Source: Rhizoclosmatium globosum (taxonomy: Eukaryota > Chytridiomycota > Chytridiomycetes > Chytridiales > Chytriomycetaceae). Taken from it: a stretch of DNA of 64,000 bases. The stretch spans positions 496,001 through 560,000 of the forward strand of contig MCGO01000006.1 in assembly GCA_002104985.1 (NCBI GenBank), given 5' to 3'. The notes under the pieces were generated by a model. It made no database searches. It saw nothing but the letters and a program-made list of their open reading frames with translations, and was not told the DNA's origin. Of this stretch, positions 11,145-21,458 are shown one piece after another. Made by a program: the position numbers and the translations under genes. Each line of letters begins with the position of its first letter. Position 1 is the stretch's first letter.

Positions 11145-12345
11145 AAGACCAGCCTATACCATTTTAGGTTGAGTATTGGGAACGAGTGGCATCTCTAAAG
11201 ACTCTCAGCACCGTGGCTTGAAATTAATAATCCAATATCTTCACGTTTGTTTGAGTTTCTCTAGTTCCTGATGCCAGCCCATTTGCAGACTCAACTCCGA
11301 CTAGTTTTCGAAAGTTGCATTCCCCCCACTCATTCCTTTGCTGAAAAAAACATTACCTCAATAATCAAACTCCTTATATTCATGACCAAATCTTGATTAA
11401 ATACGGCTCGAGAATGAACACGAATCAAAACGGTGGCTGAAGGTGTTGTAATACATTCATTGACAAGGTGCCATTCATTGTACGATAATTGATAAGGAGC
11501 GTATCTGTGCCGAGTAAATTAAGGAAGGCAAATGAGGAGTAAGAAAGGCGGGACTTTCTGTTCACTGATATTGTGACCAGGGTATGTTATACCAATCTAA
11601 CGCACCTTGAAACGTATGATTCACAAGATGAAGATTCTGGATTAAACGGTGTATTTAGGACAGGGTACCAATGGTTTCGAGTTAGATCCGTGAAAGCGTG
11701 CTGATGGTTGAGTTGAGCATCAAATTGAGGATTCATGTGAATCGACTGATGAATACGAAGTGACGAAGCATTTATGAGAGCAGCAGACCACTGCGAGTAG
11801 AGTTCGCGGCATTGGCTTGAGGAGGACAAATACGTTGGCCACCGCGCCATCAAATTTCCATAAATTTCCAAACTGAAGATTAGTGATTCTTCCCACCAAT
11901 TTCGCAGCCGGCGCAATGCAACGCTGCTTTGTAGATCCGACAGTCCAGAGTTTGTTACTTTCGGAAAGTAACCCCTGTATAACCTGTCAATTCAACTCCG
12001 CAACACTTTTTCACACGATATTCGGACTTGGATCCTGGACGCGTATTGCATCTGTAATATGAACAACAAACAAAAGGGAAAGGACTGCGCGTTAAAGTTA
12101 TATGGCTTGTCTTTTTATGGTTTTGATTTGTTTCTTGTTTCTTGATCTGTTTTGCAGAGGAATTAAATGATTCTTTTTTCGAAAGTAGTTTCTGTGCATC
12201 GTCGTTCTCTCAGAGTCTAGTACAATTTCATACCTCCAATCTATGCACGTGAATAGTTTTATTTAGGTCATTTCTATTGAGTGTAATTTACAACAAGATG
12301 AAAGTTCATCCCAATCCAGCAAGCATCCCACCATTCTCTTTCTTT
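11145..12345. other. 1.2-kb stretch with no confident gene
   Basis: This is AT-rich sequence upstream of the DUF3405-like gene and downstream of the GDS1/KilA-N gene. One minus-strand open frame at 11587-11916 (109 codons) has no recognisable motif and no splice context. The segment probably contains the promoter of one gene and the 3' UTR of the other. No repeats or RNA genes were seen. Confidence 0.5.
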
Positions 12346-15300
12346 TCAATTCAGAATATCAATATCTTCGTCTTCACTTGTAGGTTGAACTCTGACAGGC
12401 GGAGGAACAGGTAGCGGCGGTGTAATTGATGGTTTTACAATGGGTTTTGCACTTGGTAGTGGTTTCGAGTTTGCACTGTTTGGTCGTTTGGTTCCAACTG
12501 GTGCAGGGTTTCGTATTTTGGGTTTCGAGATGGGTTTCTTTGGCGGAGCAAAAATAGGTTTTGTGGATGATGGCAAAGGCGGTGAAACAGGTGGTCCAGC
12601 GTCTTCTGGTGATATAACCCTTCGAACTTTTCCTCCATGAGCATTCGCAGCTCGCAGTGACTTGGCAGCCATCGTATGTCGGTATGGATTGTCGTCCAAG
12701 ATGGAATCTTCATCTTGTTCGTTATCACAACGTCCTCACTATCCTCGTCATCGGAGTTCGACAAATGATCCAGAATCGCTTTGACTTTCTTATTGGCACT
12801 TCCAATAGGAAACTGTTTGCCGCCAGTTGATTTTCCGCGGCCGTTTGGAGTTGACGATGGAAGAGACTTTCCGCCTACATTTCCACCTGAGCTGGAATAG
12901 GAAGAAACCGAAGCAAGGGATTTTCCAGCCGACTTTCCTCCACTACTGCTAGCTGTTTGGACAGACTTTCCTCCCACCATTCCTTCAGATTTCACATGCT
13001 TCTCCACTAAGGCCAGAGACTTCCCACCGCCTTTGCCTCTTCCATATGGATTCTCCATCGACATTGATTTACCACCAGTATTAACGGCTCTATCTTCGTC
13101 GTCCTCGGAAAAGACCATCGCAGAACTAACAACCGACTTTCCTCGCCCTTTACCAGACCAAGAAGACGCAGGAAGAGACTTGCCACCAGTATTCGGCCTC
13201 TGAGCAAGCGCGATTGATTTTCCAAGTGACTTCCCAGAATACGACTTTCCTCCTGTATGTGGTCGAGGGTATGAGTCCAAATCTGACGACGGCTCTTCGG
13301 ATGCTTCTTTTTGTACATATGGAGGAGAATCTTGCATCATATTCGCGATTTCATCGTCGTCAAGGTCAGTCAAATCAAGATCTTTAGGAGCAGACGTTGA
13401 GGTTGAAGACGATGCTACAGTTGCTGAAGTTACTGTAACAGCAGGTATAGTCTGTGATGTAGTATTCGAAGAACTTAGGTTTGTATCAATTGGAGGCGGA
13501 ATGATTGGAACATCTGGTTGCTTTGGAACAACAGAAGAAGGTACAACTGGAACACTCTTTGGAGAAACCGAAGGCTTTGCTTCCCTCGCATTTTGGGCTG
13601 TCGTTTCAATAGAAGCTCCCAACTGTGTCAAGACATCCAAAGAGCGGTCAACGAGATTCACCATGGGGAATTGACCATCCGCAACAGACTTGATGAGTCC
13701 AGTTGGTGAACCAGTCTGCTTGACACTATTGGCAAACGACTGTAATATAGCTGCAGAAGAGGGCGCAACGCTGTCAGGATTATTTTTGACGGCTTCGTTG
13801 ATCTTTTTGGCTCCTTGTGCAAATGCAGCGAGAGCAGCAGCGACAACTGCAGGTGTAATAGACGTACTTATTCGCGTTGAATGAGCAAGAGTATTTGCAA
13901 GTGCTGTCACAGCAGCGCGCGTTGCTGTTTCGGTGGCGGCAATAACATCTGCATGAGTTGGACGAGATCTAAAGAACCAAGTAAATATCAAATGCAAAAA
14001 AATAAATCCATTTACTCACGAGTCTGTCTTTGGAGGATCTGTCTTGGGTTCAGAAGCTGCCTGCTTCTCTGAAGACTCTAGTTTCACATCTTTGACTGAT
14101 GGATCGCTAGATTCTTGCTTTACAGTTTCATCCACAACCATGGCAGTAGAAGTATCAGGCTGCAATTCACCAACGGCTACAACCGGACTCGTTGAAACAG
14201 ATGGCGTTCGAGACGCAGCCACAGCATCCAAAGACTGTTGTTGCTGTTGCTGTGCCGCTGCTGCAGCCGCCGCCGCTGCCTGCGCCTGAGCAAACTTAAT
14301 AGCAGCCAACGACCCTGGCGGATAAATATTCATCCTCGGCGACAAAGGACTTCCATTCACACTCTTCTTTCCACCACCTGGAAACAGCAACCCTCCAACA
14401 GGTTGTGGCCCACCAACACTCCCCAAACTAATCAACTTCTTCCTCACCCCGCCACCACTACCACCCACAGATCCACTCCCCACGACGCCAAGCTCCTTTT
14501 TCCTTCGAGCTGGAGTCACGACTGAAGCACCCGGTGGTGGCGGCGGCGCAGTGAACCCAAACCCAACCATCCCAGCATCATCTGCAAGAAACAAGCTCAA
14601 CCGTTGATCCAACGACAACGTCCGCGCAAGTTCTCGCGCTCGGCTTAACGGGATCCACGTCCCTCGCAATGGACTCTCCGGCCGTCGAATACGTTTCTTC
14701 CATCGTTCGAGAGACAGAATCACGGACCGTTCTTGTTCAGTTACGAGACCGCCTGCGTGTAAAAGCTGGGATGCGTTAACCATGCCGTTGTCTGCACGTC
14801 GGAGGATGGGTGTCCCCAGCCCCGTAGGTTGGTTCGTGGTTGGGGTATAGTCGGTTCCGACGGTGTAAGAGAACGACTCGATGTCGTGTCAAGTACGCGG
14901 TCACTGATCCATGTGATATATACAAAGACTCCGTCAATAGTCGTCATCCACATTAAAGACTCATGAAGGTTTGAAGCAGGGAACAGAGTTAGAACAGCTG
15001 GGTCCATGGAAGTAGCGGGGCCGCCATTGTTATCAATTGGAGATTTTGGTGCATTAAGGTTACTGTTTGAAGCGGAACGAGGTTGATGCTGAGGTGAAGC
15101 AGAGGCGGAATTATTGGTTGGAGTAAAGTCATCGTCGCTCGAGTCGAATTTAAGGTATCCGTCTTCTATTGAGTCTCCAAGAGAAGCCGGAAGTTGATTA
15201 CGTGATGAAGACGCGGAAGCTGAAGAAGAAACGGAGAATGAGCGTGTCCGAAATGAGTCTGACAGTGGAGCCAATCGCAAGGACTTCAAATCTTCGTCCG

Positions 15301-17838
15301 CGACGGGAAAGAGATCGTTCACTTTGTGCGGTACTTTTAAAATGAGCGTTAAATATTTGGCGATGTCAAGTGGAACCCTACAACATAATTAGTATTCCGA
15401 TATAATTGAAACCATTTACTTACCAGATTCCATTACAATCTCTCGAAACCCCAGTAGTTCCCGCTTTCACAGCAACCACAGTCAATTCACAAGGAAACAA
15501 ACTCTTGACATCATCTTGTTCGACACCTCCATAAACAACCTGAACCACAAAACTACTTCCCCCAGCAACAACCTGAACATCTCCACCAGAAGCTGAGGAA
15601 GTAACAAGGCCCATCAACGACAACGCTGCATCCACCTCCTCACAGTCTGGAGAGCTCGGTCTCACTGGATCTTTACTCAACGACAGCTGCAATAAGTTCC
15701 TACAAAACCGACTCCACAACGGTAAAAACGACGCGTCCATGTCCGGAAGATTCTCTTCATACAACGACGGATTACTATACGACCCCACTAAATCCCCAAC
15801 GCGGATATAATTCGTCATATCGAGTTTGAAGGAAACAGTGGGAGCTTGCACACTCTTTTCAGGTGTGACAGATATACAATGGAGGGGCATAGATACAAGG
15901 GGACACGATTTCAAACGCGAAACTGTAACGATTTGACCGGAACTGTGAATGAACTGTTGCTGGATTGTGCTTGGGATATTCAAATGGATAGATGCGATTT
16001 CAAAGAGCGGTTTCGTGGAGTTGGACACTTTGTGATGGTGTTGGTGATGAGGGGCAACTGAAGGTTTTGGTTTAAATACAGGTGGTGGTGGGGCAAGAGA
16101 CGATCTGTCCAAACTTCCAGTCAAGGGAGCTCGGCCCGCACTTGGACGAGACGAACTTCCGTGGCCTTTTTCGCTGATGGACAGTAGTTCATGCAAATGG
16201 AGTTTTTTGGGTGTTGCACTACTCCGCCGACGCCCTAAAGAGGGACCTGCTGATGCTGTGACTGATACACGACGATGCTTTTTCGCAGCTAATAGAGCGG
16301 CTTTTTTTGATGATTCATCGTGCTCAGTCCACAATTCGTCAAGTTCACCCATACTGACAGATTCTGGATGTTGTACTGGCATTGCGGTATTATTATTCGT
16401 GTGTGGAGGTGAAGAAGCTGCACTGTTGGCTGCTGAAATCTGAGCAGAGTAAAGGTCTGGGCCCAGATCCAAAGGATGAATATTATTCAAAGCGTTGTGG
16501 CCACTTCCGAATTGAGGAGACAAAATGCTGTTTGATCCTGCTGATGACGGAGGAAGGAGTGGCGAGGGCATAAATAGTTTTGAAGGGAGCGACGCTCCTG
16601 AGTTTGGACCAACAGCTGGAGAAGTAAAAATAAGCGTTGGTGAAAGATGCGAAATTTGAGATTGCTGGTGAAGTGTTGATAGAGGTGGAAGAGAAGTAGT
16701 GTTCGGTCGAATAAAAATGTGTGGTTGGAATACAGGCGAGAATGTGTAAGTTTGTTGAGGATTTTGAGGCGGTAAAGGGGCCAATTCTTCATGCTCCATT
16801 TCATCTTCGACGTCAACTTCTGGATCAGAGTCGTAATGGTCATCGGGATGAATCGGAGATACAGAATGATGTCGCGAGTGATTCCCATCAGAATGCCCAT
16901 GCGCCATTCCGCTGTTACTTCCACTGCTGCTACTACTACTGCTGCTGCTGCTGCTACTCGTAATAACGACATCATCTCTACTACTCGCAATCGATTCGCG
17001 CCGGTTTCGACCACGATCAGTTCCATTATTCATGGTAGGAGGGAGAAACGGAGAAGGAGCAATATCCTCCATTCCGCTTTCAATGATATCGTCGTCGTCC
17101 CATTGCATATCCTGCCTCAGATCGACATCACTATCAGTGTCGGAATAAGCAGCCCGCTTCTTTTTAGGAGGCTGTTGTTGCTGCTGCTGCTGTTTCGACA
17201 CAGGTGCACTTTTTCGTTTCTTTTTTTGGGACTGAGAGTCTGAAGCGGTGGATCGGGGAGCTGGCGGCAGAGCAGAGGAGCCGGAAGGGGAGGTGGCACG
17301 TTTGGGTGGTTTCGCCGGCTCATCAGGACGCATGATAACATTATAGTCGTCATTAGGCATTTCGAAAGGTAACTGATCGACAAAGTATTTGATGCGGCGG
17401 TTGTTTCCTTCTGAGAGTAGTCTGATATATGAGGTGAGAGGTTGACAAGATTGGGAGAAAGGGGGCTGTATAGAGTACCTCCCGAGCAGGGGCACACGGG
17501 TTCCGTTACTTTCGTTAGCCTTCTTGAAGTGAGTAGAGATGCGCGAGGAGACAGTGGCATGGGGAGTCTGTATGGACAGTTGTAGTTAGGATGGATAGGA
17601 TGGATGGATAGGGAGGGACACGCGATCGCACCTGGCCACCGAGATGCGCGTACCCGTTCGCAATGATTGTCTGAGTGATTTCCTTTGGCGTCGCGGGTTC
17701 GTTGCGGCCGCTGTGCAGAATCGCCTTGACAATCGCTGTGAGCACCTTGTCGCGAAGCTCGTCCGGCGGCATCAGAACTTCGAAGCCGTTGAACGAGAGC
17801 GCGACGGGCGCAAGGACCTTTGGTGCGCGCGGGGCCAT
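12346..17838 (-). CDS. Giant transcription-factor-like protein with N-terminal GDS1 winged helix and central KilA-N/APSES domain
   Basis: Five exons (17632-17838, 17479-17567, 15424-17421, 14020-15377, 12346-13968) give about 1,758 residues once two one-base breaks are allowed for, near 14882-14890 and near 12725-12735. Residues 1-120 match the GDS1 winged-helix pattern: LRDKVLTAIVKAILHSG..PATPKEITQTIIANGYAHLGGQ, then TPHATVSSRISTHFKKA and RVPLLGR..RRIKYFVD. A long disordered region follows, with poly-Q, an NLS-like PPKKKR and a 12-Ser run. A KilA-N/APSES-like domain follows: ESFSYTVGTDYTPTTNQPTG, ILRRADNGMVNASQLLHAGGL, ERSVILSLERWKKR, GTWIPLSRARELA. After an A/Q-rich segment the C-terminal 500 residues contain many GGKS repeats. 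It is expected to be nuclear and DNA-binding. A single gene is favoured because every intron keeps phase, but transcripts could show two. Confidence 0.7.
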
Positions 17839-17998
17839 TCGTTGGTCGGTTTTGGTGGTGGTTGGTTGGTTGGTTCGTTGGTTTGGTGGTTTGGTGGGCC
17901 TGCCACTCGCCAAATCACTTTCTTTCAAAGCTTTCTTTCGAACAAACACGTTTTTGTTGTTGTTGCAGCGCCACTTCTCGTGCTTTCTGAGAAACCCT

Positions 17999-19071
17999 TT
18001 ATTCAACTACTTTGTCTTCCCACGTATGTGTCCAGTATCTATCCCAGGGTTTTAGTTAAAAGCCAAAGAGAGAAATAGGAATACACTCACGTTATCGTAA
18101 AGGCTCGACGACCAGGATCCACAATCTCAAGACATCGAGTCGCATTAAAAGATACTCTCTGCTTGGAACAAACAGCATGCTCTGTTTCTCCAGACGGCCA
18201 CGTCCATGAATACGGAAACACAAGACTCGGACTCGCAATATATACGGATTCCTCAAAATGCATCTCCTTTCGTACATATTCCTGCAATGCCCTCCAAATC
18301 ATTACAGGACCAGTAACTTCCTCCACCGTCCACGAATCTCTTGCCTCTAACATCTTTCTTGCACACACCATCCAAAAGCCATGCCCCGGTTTCGACGCCA
18401 TAAATGCATTTGGTACTCCATGCAAATAATTCCACTCTCCAGATGTAAATGGAAGTACGGGTTTTGGCTCTGTCCTCATATTCCCCAACACCAGTTCATG
18501 TCCCTGCAGCAGTTCATGAATTGGTTTCAAGCAAATCACATCCAAGTCCGCATACACGCCTCCATACTGATGCATATAAAAGATTCGGGCTGCGTCCGCT
18601 CTCATGATAGGAGAAGGGAAGCTTTCGTATCGTCCAAGAAACCACGGGTAATGTGTTTTAATGAGCCGGTGATTGTCTGCGTCATCCCAGAGTGTATAAA
18701 CGTATTTGGATTCTTTGTTTTCCACGTGTCACTCCATTCTCGGAATGCCTTATAATTATGCGTTGGTTAGCATAATGACGTCAGACTCAAATGGAACTCA
18801 ACTGGCGGTATTTCTCGCGTCTTCCAAGACTGATGGATAATCATTGGGATTCCATCCGAATATTGTGGAGGTATAGATACAGCTGCTTCTTGTAAAGCCT
18901 CGACGGGATTGAGCTCAAAGACTTTTGGGGCATGAGGATACTGTCAAAATGAAAGACGCTCAACACCTAATGCATACTCCTCTCATGAATCCATATCATT
19001 ATCAGTGTTGGTGTGACCAGTAAGAATACCGCAAGGATTCGTCTGGGAAGGACAGTCCGTCGTACTTTCAT
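17999..19071 (-). CDS. GT32 family (OCH1-like) glycosyltransferase, second copy
   Basis: Golgi mannosyltransferase-like protein. The N-terminus MKVRRTVLPRRILAVFLLVTPTLIMIW is a basic stub plus signal anchor. The next exon carries NPVEALQEAAVSIPP..IPMIIHQSWKTREIPP (the GT32 IHQ-W motif), then FREWSDTWKTKNP, LWDDADNHRLIKTHYPWFL, and ADAARIFYMHQYGGVYADLDV with the catalytic DxD. VTGPVMIWRAL is followed by a final short exon ending WTHTWEDKVVE before the TAA at 17999. An intron at about 18745-18800 carries a good TGCTAAC branch site. One missing base in an A-run at 18705-18707 breaks the frame between KNP and KYVYTLW, and the first intron junction (about 18941-18977) does not keep phase as read. 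It shares only family-level similarity with the GT32 gene at 6089. Confidence 0.8.
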
Positions 19072-19224
19072 CCAATCTTTCTTTACCCAATATTACTTCC
19101 CAACAACAATACAAGTTACTACAATTAATTAAGTGAGTTATGCCTTTCTGAAAATGGAAGAATTGAAAACACGTGTTACTGTTTGCATCCCGTCCGAAAT
19201 TCCACTCCACAGTTGAAATCACTG

Positions 19225-19798
19225 ATGCCAGGCCAAATCACACTCCTCCCTGAGTTCGGCTACGTAAAGCGCCACCTTCTCTTTCTTAGACAGCAACTAA
19301 CTAAGAACAAGGTAATCGCCGTCGGAACCCTCTCGACAATCTACCCAGTCATTCTCGGCGGCCAAGTCGGTGCCGCCCGAAAGAGAGCCGGTGTCCCATA
19401 CCCTCACATGTACGCGACCCAACTCGAATGCGCGGAAAACAAGAACAAACACATCTTCAACTGGTGAGGCCCAACGCGCACATTCGCCAACCAACCGCAA
19501 CTCTAACTAGACTGACATCCTTCTCAGCTTCCAACGCGCTCACCACAACTATCTCGAAAACTACCCTCAGTTTCTTTTCCTTCTCGCAACCGCTGGTATT
19601 GAGCACCCTGTCAGTGCTGCCGTTGCAGGCTCCGTATGGCTCGTTGGACGAGCACTGTTTGCTAAGAACTATCAGTCGGGTGATCCAACGAAAAGAAACA
19701 GTGGATTCGCGTGGATTCATTACATTGGTCTTACGGCATTGTTGGGGATGAGTCTAAAGAGTGCTGTGCGGTTCAGTGTTCAAGCATTCCTCAACTGA
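19225..19798 (+). CDS. MGST3: Microsomal glutathione S-transferase 3-like MAPEG protein
   Basis: Membrane enzyme of the MAPEG family with glutathione transferase/peroxidase activity, detoxifying lipid hydroperoxides in the ER. Three exons (19225-19263, 19312-19463, 19528-19798) give 153 residues, the normal MGST3 length, with four hydrophobic segments. Family motifs: LLPEFGYV at the N-terminus, GGQVGAARKRAGVPYPHMYA, FNCFQRAHHNYLENYPQFLFLLATAGIEHP, and VGRALFAKNYQSGDPTKR. The first intron (48 nt) is a multiple of three and has no stop, so an unspliced read-through with 16 extra residues is also possible. The spliced form fits the family better because EFGYV runs straight into VIAVGTLS. It lies tail-away from the GT32 gene. 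Confidence 0.88.
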
Positions 19799-19880
19799 AA
19801 GGACTTTCAAAGTTCTGGGATGGGAGAATCGTATTTAATGCCTTACGAAGGAATAAATCCTTTAATCTGCTTCACAGAAA

Positions 19881-20830
19881 ATGGTCAAAGTTTCCGTTGC
19901 CCTTGCAAATGACTCCAAGTCCCCGTTTGACCTTGAGATGGATGCTGAGCAAGTGATTGGAGACTTGAAGAGAGCGATTCGAAGGCTGCGGATCCAAGAA
20001 CTTGCATATCTTAAACCTGGAGCCTTTCTGTATTCAGAATCCGCAGTGCTTTACGAGGATTATCGACTTCTGAACTCACCAGCTTGGCTCAGCCGTTGGA
20101 CCTGACACAGACGAAAACAGCATCGAGCGAACGTTGGACTTCACGGTTTGCCTTCCACCTTCGTTCAGCCTTTACAACTGACGGATTCCATTTTTCAGCA
20201 ATCGAACTCCTTAGAACGCATCTCCGACTCTGTTCAATCGCTTGATGGGGCCACTTTGCATGTTCTGGTGATGCTGCCAGATGTTGCCATGTTGGTAATC
20301 ATGAAACAGTATCCATTAACGCCACTCTGCCAACAAACTTTGGCTTCTTGAAGCAACTATCGGAATGCTCCGATTGGAGAACTATCCAGACTGTATAGCC
20401 TTGTCGACCCAACTTTGGTTACTATGACCCATCTCATCCATCGCCATAATGTATGATCATACCTCAATCAAAATACATACTGTATTTACGGCAGGTGAGT
20501 TTGAGTAATACGTATGACTGTACTCCTTACAGCCTTTCAGAAAACGACTGTCTTCACTTCGAAAACTTGATTCGAGACGAAATAGTCACAATAGACTCAC
20601 CCTTCTACAACCTTCTGATTGAAACAAGAGTATCGAATGTTTTCACTCATTTCTCCGTTGATGCACTCCAACGAATCTACTTGAACCATTACCAATCAAA
20701 AGACCCTCAAGAAAATCTGTTTCAACTCATCGAACCTCCAGTTGTATATTACGGGAGAAAAAGCGATGAGTTTAAGTATCTTGGAATTGAAGCCCTTTTG
20801 CCCCTTCACACTGTCAAACGAGTGACTTGA
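19881..20830 (+). CDS. Crinkler (CRN)-like protein, gene model incomplete and possibly decayed
   Basis: Crinklers have a ubiquitin-like header followed by variable C-termini; they are known from oomycetes and chytrids, where some act as effectors. The ATG at 19881 opens a header with the right layout: MVKVSVALANDSKSPFDLEMD, VIGDLKRAIRR, FLYSESAVL. After an intron ending in TTTTTCAG near 20198 comes SVQSLDGATLHVLVMLP, matching the hallmark HVLVxxP that closes Crinkler headers. A 37-nt intron at about 20048-20084 would join the two header parts in frame. Beyond 20280 the frame shifts, and a last open part (FENLIRDEIVTIDSPFYNLLIE..VVYYGRKSDEF, 20545-20830) has no recognised domain. No secretion signal was seen. 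It could be a pseudogene. Confidence 0.5.
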
Positions 20831-21458
20831 TGTCTCCAGAATATTGCAGGAACACGGATGTACACAGAGAGTATGCCGAGGACGAAAACAATATGCTCGT
20901 TTTATCTCACGGAATGCAGGGGTTTTACGCTGGGTTTAGTTTTGATGTTCCAATCATTAAGATAGAAGTAGCATCTGTTTCACCACTGTAGTCAGGGATG
21001 GAAGATTTCGGGTAATTCTACTTTATATTCTCTTATATTGAGGTGTTAATCTTAATTTAAGGTTGAGCTGGAATACGAGTTATAAGCAACGAGTATAAAG
21101 ACATAGTCTTCAATAGATTGAAGGACGATTCCCATATACTAGTGATCCGTTCGTTATGACTACGTCTGTATGGGTGAAAAATCCGGATGTTTTTGCCAGT
21201 GTTTGCAGTGGAAGGCCAAAGATACTCAAGACGTGGGAAGATTATTATATCGCATATTGATCACGGATCAATAAAGCCACTGTGATACTCTATTCCTGAA
21301 TTCCATTCTCAAATGAAACTCATTAATTTTTGTTGCCTGCGCTATAAACGAGCTTTAGAAAAACTGCTTTAATTCTTTTTGACCTCCAATTAGTTGTTTC
21401 CGAATAAACTTGTTCGTTTTACGCGTGTTCTCATATTCATTATTTTCGTTAAAACCAA
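20831..21458. other. AT-rich spacer after the Crinkler-like gene
   Basis: About 630 bp without a credible gene. Weak open stretches near 20880-20990 could be decayed exons of the upstream Crinkler-like gene, but none continues a readable protein. The last 100 bp presumably hold the promoter of the GID5-like gene. No repeat was seen. Confidence 0.4.

Noticed and set aside
11587..11916. Minus-strand open frame of 109 codons in the 11-12 kb gap
   Set aside because: No ATG context, splice partner or recognisable motif; not different from chance open frames in this base composition.
16920..16970. Poly-Ser and poly-Gln codon runs as a mobile or satellite repeat
   Set aside because: They are in-frame low-complexity coding runs within the GDS1/KilA-N protein, as expected of disordered regions.
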